Part shown: positions 57,784 to 64,000 of the stretch, in pieces
Numbering within the stretch: the first letter of the stretch is position 1
Layout of the letters: the number at the start of each line of letters is the position of its first letter
Assembly: GCA_963668605.1 (NCBI GenBank)
Contig: OY764903.1
Location: 248,001 to 312,000 of the forward strand
Direction: 5' to 3'
Source: G963668605 sp963668605
GTDB taxonomy: Bacteria; Acidobacteriota; Terriglobia; Bryobacterales; Bryobacteraceae
Length of the DNA: 64,000 nucleotides
The notes under the pieces: generated by a model
The model's database searches: none
Told to the model about the DNA's origin: nothing
The model's input: the letters and a program-made list of their open reading frames with translations, nothing else
Position numbers and translations under genes: made by a program

Positions 57784-58314
57784 TTACCCTTCGCTGCGGT
57801 TGCTGAACATCTTGCTCATCGCGATGGCGAGAGCTGCACCTCCGAGCGTCTTGATCAGAGTCGGGTGCTCGGAGTAGAAGCCGCTGATCTGGTCCACGAT
57901 GGAGAGGTCGTGTTTCTCCGCGTGCTCCGCAAGCTTCTGCACTTCCTCCGGCGGCACCTGCGCGGCCTGCTCCGGAGTGAGTTGTGTGGCCCCGCCGCCC
58001 AATAGAGAGGAGAGGCCTGGAACTCCGCCGCCACTAAGCAAGCTGGAAAGCACCCCTGGGCCTGCGGAGGCGAGTAGCATGTTCAGCATTCCCGCCTGCT
58101 GTGAGCCGCTGGAGGCTCCGAAGAGTTGCGAAGCCATTTGTGCAAAAGGCGGCGTCTGATTTGAACGGAACGCCGCCGCGAGGCCTTCGGAAAGCAAGGA
58201 CGACGGTGCGGCCTGTGCCGCCTGATCGAAGTGCTCCTCGACGTTCCCGGCCGCCTGTGTTTGCCCACCACCGTACTGTCGGACCAGCCCGCTGATTTGA
58301 TCCATCCAGTTCAT
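57784..58314 (-). CDS. conserved hypothetical protein with C-terminal hydrophobic segment
   Basis: 176 residues starting MNWMDQISGLVRQYGG. It has Gly/Ser-rich and Gln/Ala-rich stretches (AQAAPSSLLSEGLAAAF, LLSGGGVPGLSSLLGGGA), then PEQAAQVPPEEVQKLAEHAE and a final hydrophobic TLIKTLGGAALAIAMSKMF. The pattern resembles DUF937-like or YidB-like proteins of acidobacteria, but I do not place it firmly. It is cotranscribed, 15 bases downstream of the LysM gene stop region, with the BON-LysM gene. Confidence 0.55.
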   Translation of the reverse strand: MNWMDQISGLVRQYGGGQTQAAGNVEEHFDQAAQAAPSSLLSEGLAAAFRSNQTPPFAQMASQLFGASSGSQQAGMLNMLLASAGPGVLSSLLSGGGVPGLSSLLGGGATQLTPEQAAQVPPEEVQKLAEHAEKHDLSIVDQISGFYSEHPTLIKTLGGAALAIAMSKMFSNRSEG

Positions 58315-58329
58315 CGGTTTCGCTCCTCG

Positions 58330-58728
58330 TCATTCCGCCGGCGGAATAAGCAACTTCTGGCCGACCTGAATCAGGTCCGGATTTTCAATGCTGTTGGCTT
58401 CGGCAATCTTCATGTAGTTCGAAGCACTGCCGTAAAAGGATTTGCTGATCTTGGACAGCGTGTCGCCCGGCTGAACGGTATAGCTCTGTGCGGCTGCCGG
58501 CGCGGGCAAGCTGGAGTCCACGGCGATCTCCGCCATGATGTCGTCCATTCCGGGATTGACCGCCTTGATCGCATTCCAGACATCATTCTTGATCTCTTCC
58601 GTCGGCGCGGCGCCTCCGATGAAGAGCTTGTTATCCTGCACATGCACGTGGTCCAAACGTACCCAGCGCTTTGTGATAGTTTCGAGCACACTAGCGTACT
58701 TCTGCTTCAATTCTTCGAGCCGATCCAT
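58330..58728 (-). CDS. BON-LysM protein (YgaU/Kbp-like)
   Basis: 132 residues. The N-terminal half is BON-like (HVHVQDNKLFIGGAAPTEEI, NDVWNAIKAVNPGMDDIMAE), and the C-terminal half is a LysM domain: SYTVQPGDTLSKISKSFYGS, YMKIAEANSIENPDLIQVGQ, KLLIPP. This order is that of E. coli Kbp (YgaU), a cytoplasmic potassium-binding stress protein; there is no signal peptide here either. It lies just upstream of the 57784-58314 gene in the same orientation (15-bp gap), so the two form an operon. Confidence 0.82.
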   Translation of the reverse strand: MDRLEELKQKYASVLETITKRWVRLDHVHVQDNKLFIGGAAPTEEIKNDVWNAIKAVNPGMDDIMAEIAVDSSLPAPAAAQSYTVQPGDTLSKISKSFYGSASNYMKIAEANSIENPDLIQVGQKLLIPPAE

Positions 58729-58877
58729 CGTGTTTCCTCTTTCCGAAGTTTAGATCCCCCCGCCGTCAGTTGGTCGGATCTGCAAAGATCCGTTTCAAAC
58801 GCATGAGCAATGGCGGACTGATCTGTCGGGATCTCGTGTGGACCTGACCGCCAATCTGCTCGGCAAACACCGCCTCG

Positions 58878-59120
58878 TCAGTGAACCAGCCGGTAGAGCC
58901 CAAATAGAATCATGGCCCCGACCACAGACATCCCAAATCCTGCCGGACTCCCTTCCTTGTACCAGCCCAGCATTCTTCCGATCCATCCACCCAACCATCC
59001 GCCCGCAATGCCAAGGATCGCGGTCATGATCAGTCCAACGGGATCCTTGCCGGGTAGAAGAAATCTCGCCACAAGGCCTACAATCAGACCCAAAAACGCA
59101 TGTCCAATCATGTGCAGCAT
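58878..59120 (-). CDS. GlsB/YeaQ/YmgE family membrane protein
   Basis: 80 residues from ATG 59120 (AGGAG 10 bases upstream). It has three hydrophobic segments with the family's glycine-rich pattern: HAFLGLIVGLVARFLLPGKD, PVGLIMTAILGIAGGWLGGW and GMSVVGAMILFGLYRL. These transglycosylase-associated proteins are small inner-membrane proteins induced by stress; the biochemical role is unclear. Confidence 0.85.
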   Translation of the reverse strand: MLHMIGHAFLGLIVGLVARFLLPGKDPVGLIMTAILGIAGGWLGGWIGRMLGWYKEGSPAGFGMSVVGAMILFGLYRLVH

Positions 59121-59246
59121 TCTGTTCGATCTCCTTTCAGGCAACTTCGCACAGTGCGTAAGAGGCTTCGGGGAAAAGTTCGCCCCGCGGTCCCCGTCGC
59201 CACAACCACCGCGTTCGCGGGATCCGCGCCGTGCTAAATGACGGTG

Positions 59247-59606
59247 CTATTTTTTCTGCTTACTGTCACCAGACTTCTTCTTTCCAACTGCTGATTCCTT
59301 GGCCGCGCGATTCCCCGCCTTTTGAGCGTCGGCTTCGGTCATGAACTGGCCCTGTTTGGTCTTCCCGTAAAACTGGCCCTCCTTGTGATACACCTTCGTG
59401 CTGGTGTTGACCCACACGAGCCCTTTGGCCTTAGCATCCGCGATCTCCTTTTCGGACGGCGCCGACGTCGTGGCGGCCTTGCCTACAGCCTTGCCTTTTA
59501 CCTCTTTGGTCGCGCCAGTCTGAGACGCCAGAGCGTTTCCGGAGAACATGAGCGTGGCCGCCAGCAGTGTACAACTCGCGATCAACAATTTGACCAGTCG
59601 TTTCAT
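59247..59606 (-). CDS. small secreted hypothetical protein
   Basis: 119 residues from ATG 59606 with AAGGAGG 8 bases upstream. Signal peptide MKRLVKLLIASCTLLAATLM to NALA. The C-terminal part has GLVWVNTSTKVYHKEGQFYG followed by KTKQGQFMTEADAQKAGNRA, a motif found in small exported proteins of acidobacteria and proteobacteria (WVN-S-VYH--G--YG-TK-G--M-E--A). The tail is Lys/Ser-rich. Function is unknown. Confidence 0.65.
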   Translation of the reverse strand: MKRLVKLLIASCTLLAATLMFSGNALASQTGATKEVKGKAVGKAATTSAPSEKEIADAKAKGLVWVNTSTKVYHKEGQFYGKTKQGQFMTEADAQKAGNRAAKESAVGKKKSGDSKQKK

Positions 59607-59656
59607 ATTTGGTTCCTCCTTGAGATTCCACATTTTCTTAGCCCCTGAAAGCCACA

Positions 59657-60170
59657 TCACCTGGCAAACGTGACTCCCAACCCGGTCGTGTAGAGAAAGT
59701 CATTCGTCTTGCGACCCGGAGCCGGATGGTTGAGAAAACGATCGCTCAATGCCACGTTCCAGTTGAGCCATTTCGAGAGCTTCATGGATATGCCAAGATC
59801 GAAATTGACTCCCGTACGTGCCTGTGTTCGAGACATCATTGAACATGCGATAACTCTGAATCAGCGAACTGGCGGCACTCAGTTTCAAGCTGTACTCGTC
59901 ACCCCAGTAGATTTCGGCGGAGTTTCTCGTCAGCGGCGTGCCGAAGCTGGAGTGATTGAAATCGGCGCTACCCAGCAGGTCCTGACGCCTTCGCCCAGTT
60001 TTCAGCACGTGATAGCCCAAGCCTCCGCCGAGATCAAATCGCCAGTCCGATGCCGGGAAGCGCCTTGCGACGGCGAGGCCAATTGAAATGGCCGGGTTGA
60101 GATGACAACCAGAACTGTGTCCGATGCATTCGGCGGAAGAACGCGTGGGGAGAGAAACAGACTTGCCCAT
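59657..60170 (-). pseudogene. DUF481-type outer-membrane protein, truncated and frameshifted
   Basis: Two frames together give a DUF481 (YdiY-like) barrel end. The first runs WRFDLGGGLGYHVLK, SAEIYWGDEYSLKLSAASSL and SYRMFNDVSNTGTYG; after one extra base near 59812 the second continues VNFDLGISMKLSKWLNWNVA, LSDRFLNHPAPGRKTNDFLY and TTGLGVTFAR. The N-terminal strands and signal peptide are absent or unrecognisable before about 60060. It is probably non-functional; the single-base shift could be a sequencing error, but the missing 5' part is not. Confidence 0.65.
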
Positions 60171-60634
60171 AGGTCCTGTCCTTCAATCCATGCGGAGTCG
60201 CTTGCTTGCCCACCAAGGGCAAATCAGGACTCAATTTTCATATAAAGACGGATAAGTGCCCTAGTGGCAAATAATGATACCGCCCATTGTGCACGAAGTC
60301 CAGCCTTCAACCGGTCCTTCAACCGGTCGGGAAAATCGGCCTACTCATCCTTACCCAGGTGCGACGCCCGCGGCCGGTGGCCCGGTAGCCCTGCCGCCTG
60401 CCGGGGCTACCAGCGAATGTGACTTTATGCAAATGCGGGCCGCCGTAAGTCGTGAGTTCATCAGATTCTGAAAATCGACGAACGCTCTGGCGTGCGAGCG
60501 AAGACTTCGAGGATCGCGACGAACAATTCTTGCGGGCTGCGCGTGCCGCTCCCGACGGCGATCTGCGCGCGTCTGCCGAGCAAGCGCTCCCAGTTGGCGG
60601 TCGCGTCTCGAAAATTCAAGATCGGAATCCCTCG
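60171..60634. other. intergenic region with hairpin and short tandem repeat
   Basis: About 460 bases without a gene. It contains the duplicated 12-mer CCTTCAACCGGT (about 60303-60328) and an 8-bp stem GGTAGCCC / GGGCTACC (60384-60391 and 60404-60411) with a 12-base loop. Confidence 0.5.
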
Positions 60635-61165
60635 CTAATGCCGGATCAGAAAAACCGTCGCGCTTGCCAGGACGCCGATGATAGCGCTCCCGATCCCGGT
60701 CACCCAGAAGAGACTTCGGCGGGCGAGGATGGCGAGCGAACTGAAGACTATCGCGAGTTCCAGGAAGATCTCGCCCACGTGAAGCCGCAAGGCTTTCCGG
60801 CCTGCTATCTCGCTTTCCTGACCGTACTCTTTGGCTTTCTCCTGGATCTCTTCGGCTTCCTTCTGGTAGCGCTCCAGATTCGCACCGTACTTTTCAGCCG
60901 TTTTGGCCGCCGCTTCGCCGGGCATGATCTGGATCAAATCCCGAGCGACTTCGGATTGATACCGTCGCAGAGCCTTGGCTTGGTAGAAGGCCCATTGGTC
61001 GCTCGCCTTCTCCTGCATCAGCAGTTCTTCGGTTGTGGTGAGGTGCCCATAGACGGCGACAACCGCGAGCACGGCGGCAATGATGGCCATGCTGCCGCCC
61101 GCTTTCCGGCTGAAATCGTCGTGAGCGTGTTCTGAGTGTTCCCGCAGTTCTTCGTTGACCGACAT
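60635..61165 (-). CDS. DUF4337 membrane protein
   Basis: 176 residues. A charged N-terminus (SVNEELREHSEHAHDDFSRK) leads to a first transmembrane helix (SMAIIAAVLAVVAVYGHLTT), a long charged helical middle (QEKASDQWAFYQAKALRRYQ to YGQESEIAGRKALRLH), and two C-terminal transmembrane helices (EIFLELAIVFSSLAILA; LFWVTGIGSAIIGVLASATV). This layout and the QWAFYQAK block match DUF4337 proteins. Function is unknown. Confidence 0.8.
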   Translation of the reverse strand: MSVNEELREHSEHAHDDFSRKAGGSMAIIAAVLAVVAVYGHLTTTEELLMQEKASDQWAFYQAKALRRYQSEVARDLIQIMPGEAAAKTAEKYGANLERYQKEAEEIQEKAKEYGQESEIAGRKALRLHVGEIFLELAIVFSSLAILARRSLFWVTGIGSAIIGVLASATVFLIRH

Positions 61166-61571
61166 GATTCAAATTATGCGCTCTTTTTCGCGCGCCATTT
61201 CTCCCGCGGCTCTGCCGGTAGTCCGGAAGTGGTTCTCCGGAGCGATCAAAATCTGGGTCTCAATTTATCCCCTGTCTCAAAAAGCGGGGCGCGTCGCGTG
61301 GTTGTCCGTCTGTCTGCAAGTTGGGGTGGATTGACGACAACGATCCCCTTACTGGAAAGCATCCTGGTGTGTGCATTTCCCATTTCGCCGAAGTTGGATC
61401 CGGTGCTCCAGACCTGACCATCAAACGCGATCAAGAGAGATTCAAGCTGAGGCGCGAGTGCTTCAACTTCGGAATCGGGCTTAACATGCCTGGCACACGC
61501 GGGCGGTCCCGCAACGGGCCGGTGATCAGTCCCACCGTGTTCCGCAGACTCGCAGGGACTCCCGGAGCGTG
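61166..61571. other. intergenic region, no gene seen
   Basis: About 400 bases between the DUF4337 gene and the hydrogenase-associated genes. Short frames on both strands lack recognisable content. Confidence 0.4.
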
Positions 61572-61763
61572 CTATAGCTCCGTGTTTTCATGTTCGACAA
61601 CGGAATGATCGGGCGGCGCAGGAGGGCTGCTCGGGATTGCGAAGTTGTCGATTAGCACGAATATCCCGAAAGCGACGAATCCCCATGCCGCACGGCCGAG
61701 GATGCCGATGCCGATCGAAATCGACATAAAGGCGATGATTCTTAATGCTCGAGTTCCGTTCAT
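61572..61763 (-). CDS. small membrane protein after hydrogenase maturation protease
   Basis: 63 residues with one hydrophobic hairpin (ALRIIAFMSISIGIGILGRA; WGFVAFGIFVLIDNFAI) and a short acidic tail. The ATG overlaps the stop of the protease gene by 4 bases (ATGA), which is the main evidence that it is real. A role with the hydrogenase or its membrane partner is inferred from position only. Confidence 0.5.
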   Translation of the reverse strand: MNGTRALRIIAFMSISIGIGILGRAAWGFVAFGIFVLIDNFAIPSSPPAPPDHSVVEHENTEL

Positions 61764-62284
61764 ATGCGTTCTCTAAGCTGCTCCGTTCCTGAGATTTCCT
61801 TCGCGGCGCCGCTGGCCGCCATCCACCGCTCCACTTGCCGCACCACCTCTCCGGCCAAGACGGGCAAGGCGCTCGCGACCGCCGGCGACAACTCCGTCCC
61901 CACTTCCAGCGTGGCGGGTTGGATGCCCACCAGGACCACTTGACGGGGTGCCCGGCCGAGCAGGCGCATGTCGTCGAGCAGGCCGGGGATTCCGGACTGG
62001 TGCGCGTTGCGCGTATCGATCGCCTTCGAGCCGGGGTCGCTAAAATCCATCCGAATGGTACTGCCAGGCGGCAGGCCTGCATCTACGGCGTCGATGATCA
62101 GCAATTCGGCACACCCCCAGGTCTCGGCCAGCAAATCCGTCCCAACGGTGCCGCCATCAATGAGGCGAGCCACGGATTCGACGCGCGATACGCTGCGCAA
62201 CGTTCGCACCGCATGGATACCGACTCCGTCATCGGACAGCAGCAGGTTTCCGACGCCAACAATGGCGATGGCCGAACCGGTCAT
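61760..62284 (-). CDS. [NiFe]-hydrogenase maturation protease (HyaD/HybD/HoxW type)
   Basis: 174 residues from ATG 62284. It begins with the family motif AIVGVGNLLLSDDGVGIHAV, where the second Asp takes the place of the Ni-binding Glu16/Asp of HybD; LLIIDAVDAGLPPGST carries the second ligand (HybD Asp62), and NAHQSGIPGLLDDMRLLGRA carries the third (HybD His93). The enzyme cuts the C-terminal extension of the hydrogenase large subunit after nickel insertion. It overlaps the end of the upstream cytochrome gene by 4 bases, so the hydrogenase structural genes are expected upstream, beyond the window. Confidence 0.88.
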   Translation of the reverse strand: MTGSAIAIVGVGNLLLSDDGVGIHAVRTLRSVSRVESVARLIDGGTVGTDLLAETWGCAELLIIDAVDAGLPPGSTIRMDFSDPGSKAIDTRNAHQSGIPGLLDDMRLLGRAPRQVVLVGIQPATLEVGTELSPAVASALPVLAGEVVRQVERWMAASGAAKEISGTEQLRERI

Positions 62285-64000
62285 TGCGGACCTCCCGTAT
62301 GGCACGAACTGCACGGCTGTTCCGCCCACATGCTGCCGATGTCTATCGGGTGTTCGAAAGTCAGCCCTTCCGGCCCCTTTGTGAATTGCAGACTCCCCGC
62401 CTTGCCCTGTTGCAGGATCCGGTGACAGTCGCCACAATCAGAGCGAATGGCCCTTCCGTCTATGCTCTTATGCTGGCCGTCGTGGCAGCGGGCGCACCCC
62501 GGGAAATGAAAATGACCGTCGTTCATGAAGTATGTGTCCCACCGGACTTTCATCGACGGGAAGAAATAGTTCTTGTAAGTGTCCTGTAAGTAAGAGATGG
62601 CGGCACTGATCGCGCGCTGCTTGCCCGGATATACCTGGGGGTAATTCTTTTGATAATAACTGCGCAGGGCGCTGTCGATTCCCTGTAGCGCCTGCTCGTG
62701 GTCCGCGTACGCCGCCGTAAGCGCCACCACCGCCTGCTGCTTAATAAACGGAAGAGACGGATCGATACGGCCATCGGCAAGGGCGACATCGACGCTCCGA
62801 TCCGGCGCTTGCAGGATGTGGCTCGGGCGGTTGTGACAGTCCACGCAATCCATGGTTCGGATCTCACCGGCTGGCGCGGAGGTGGATTGGCTCGCCGGGG
62901 AGGTGTACACGCTCGCCACTCCGGTCTTCGGATCCACTGAACGCACCCACGTGATCTTCTGCCTTTCGGGGTCGCTCGCGACGTACTCGACTTTGCTCGC
63001 CACATGCCAGTGAATCCCCATTTGCGACGCGCCCACCGGCGCGCTGCCGCCGACCAGCACCAGCAGGTCGATCTCCCAGCGGGTGTTTTGTTCGTCGGAC
63101 AGGAAGTGTACCCGCCGCGCCAGCCGGGCCCCGAAGAAATTCGCCGGCCAATGGCACTGTTCGCAATTACCCCGTATCGGGCGCAGCGCCGTCACGGGAA
63201 CCGGAATCGGACGCGGATAGTTGTTTTGGATGGTCTCCACCAGTTCCACCATGCCGCGTAGCTTCGATGCGATGTAGCCGGTGGCGCCGGCTTCAACGTG
63301 GCATTGCGCACACTCCACGCGCGCGTGCGGCGAAAGCCGGTAGGTGACGTACTCTGGCGTCATGGAATGGCAAACGGCGCCGCAGAATGACACGGCGTCG
63401 GTGTAAAGATACGCCTGATAGCTGCCATAAATCGCCGGGAAGGACAGCGCCGCGGCCCCGATCGCAACTACCAGAAGCGCCTTTCTCTCCCTGGCCAGAT
63501 TGAGGTCCCACTTGGGATAGCGCGCAAACGATAACGGCTTGTACATCCGCCAGCGGATCCACTGAACGTACATACCAATCAGCACGACGACAACGCCGGC
63601 AATCACGAACATCGGCGGAACAAAGAAGATCACCAGGTCGCCGTAGGGCTGAACGAGCGCGCCGCCACCGATGGTGTGATAGGCCGTTAGCACGGCAAAC
63701 ACGAGTAAGCCCACCGCGGCAATGCCCGTTCCGGCATAACTGATCCAGTTGCGAAAGAGCGCCACCGGCCCCGGCCCGGGGCGGGGCTTCGGCGGGCGGA
63801 CCGCGGCTGCTTCCTCCGGCGTGCCGCGCGGCAGTAAATGGTGGCGCCGGGCGAAGCGCCGAGCCTCCGGAATCGCCGCGATCTCATGGCGCAGCTCACC
63901 GGCAGGCACGAACTTCCATCCGGAAAAGATACTGTCCAGTAATCCGTTTTCTTCCTCGAGCGAAACCAGAACCGAAGCATAAACGTGGAAGGCCGCGAAC
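62281..64000 (-). CDS. NapC/NirT-type multiheme cytochrome c (5' partial)
   Basis: The frame is open through the window edge. An internal GTG at 63909 could start a 542-residue protein, but residues before it (SLEEENGLLDSIFSGWKFVP) also look coded, so the start is probably outside. After a basic lead come two or three transmembrane helices (YAGTGIAAVGLLVFAVLTAY; LVIFFVPPMFVIAGVVVVLI; ALLVVAIGAAALSFPAIYGS). Heme sites: one CX3CH (FCGAVCHSM) and six CXXCH (CAQCH, CEQCH, CVDCH, CARCH, CGDCH, CSSCH), seven in all. The FCGxVCHxM opening is typical of NapC/NrfH-like quinol dehydrogenases. It probably passes electrons between hydrogenase and quinone or periplasmic acceptors. Confidence 0.85.
   Translation of the reverse strand, partial: FAAFHVYASVLVSLEEENGLLDSIFSGWKFVPAGELRHEIAAIPEARRFARRHHLLPRGTPEEAAAVRPPKPRPGPGPVALFRNWISYAGTGIAAVGLLVFAVLTAYHTIGGGALVQPYGDLVIFFVPPMFVIAGVVVVLIGMYVQWIRWRMYKPLSFARYPKWDLNLARERKALLVVAIGAAALSFPAIYGSYQAYLYTDAVSFCGAVCHSMTPEYVTYRLSPHARVECAQCHVEAGATGYIASKLRGMVELVETIQNNYPRPIPVPVTALRPIRGNCEQCHWPANFFGARLARRVHFLSDEQNTRWEIDLLVLVGGSAPVGASQMGIHWHVASKVEYVASDPERQKITWVRSVDPKTGVASVYTSPASQSTSAPAGEIRTMDCVDCHNRPSHILQAPDRSVDVALADGRIDPSLPFIKQQAVVALTAAYADHEQALQGIDSALRSYYQKNYPQVYPGKQRAISAAISYLQDTYKNYFFPSMKVRWDTYFMNDGHFHFPGCARCHDGQHKSIDGRAIRSDCGDCHRILQQGKAGSLQFTKGPEGLTFEHPIDIGSMWAEQPCSSCHTGGPQ

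Noticed and set aside
60452..61135. A 227-codon plus-strand frame.
   Set aside because: It is the antisense shadow of the DUF4337 membrane protein, which has coherent transmembrane helices and family motifs.

Overview
The window looks like a chromosome segment of a soil Acidobacteriota of the Solibacter/Bryobacter type. This is inferred from high-GC coding sequence, three very large Oar-like TonB-dependent proteins (carboxypeptidase-regulatory domain plus beta-barrel), Tat-exported sugar oxidoreductases with a ThuA protein, many small secreted or membrane hypothetical proteins, and dense remains of insertion sequences. No rRNA, tRNA or CRISPR was seen.

Layout. 0-6.6 kb: the end of serA, a MerA-like flavoprotein, a divergent redoxin gene that appears to encode a selenoprotein (in-frame UGA plus SECIS-like hairpin) and is split by an IS1634-like element, a small DF-family thioredoxin-like gene, a glycosyltransferase remnant and a secreted PCC-domain protein. 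6.6-20.7 kb: an IS630 element and a related 147-bp MITE, both sitting at gene stop codons, among pirin, small envelope proteins, an Oar-like receptor and a phosphatase. 20.8-25.1 kb: a mobile-element graveyard with an intact IS4-type element, an IS21 remnant, an orphan zinc-finger-like gene and a decayed RAYT transposase bracketed by REP-like repeats.

25.3-37.7 kb is the most notable region: a compact five-gene, same-strand cluster of a DUF3883 SNF2-type helicase, an AlbA_2/HATPase regulator, a DUF1156 adenine methylase, a RhuM protein and a HEPN-DUF499 AAA ATPase. Two junctions are ATGA overlaps. It resembles the anti-phage-associated COG0553/COG1743/COG1483 gene sets but carries two accessory proteins and lacks DISARM and BREX hallmarks. 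The helicase would remodel or translocate DNA, the methylase would mark self DNA, the ATPase would couple recognition to a HEPN RNase-like domain, and RhuM and AlbA_2 would regulate; all of this is inference.

37.9-40.5 kb: a broken higBA toxin-antitoxin pair, a repeat-rich hypothetical gene and split terminase-like genes. 40.6-45.7 kb: a ThuA/aldo-keto reductase/Gfo-Idh-MocA sugar cluster. 45.8-57 kb: acetyltransferases, a DUF488 protein, a CapK remnant and two more Oar-like receptors. 57-61.2 kb: a minus-strand run of small envelope/stress proteins (RlpA, BON-LysM, GlsB type, DUF4337). 61.6-64 kb: the 3' end of what is probably a [NiFe]-hydrogenase operon (small membrane protein, maturation protease, heptaheme NapC-type cytochrome running off the window).

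All family assignments are from reading translated sequence by eye; no searches were run.
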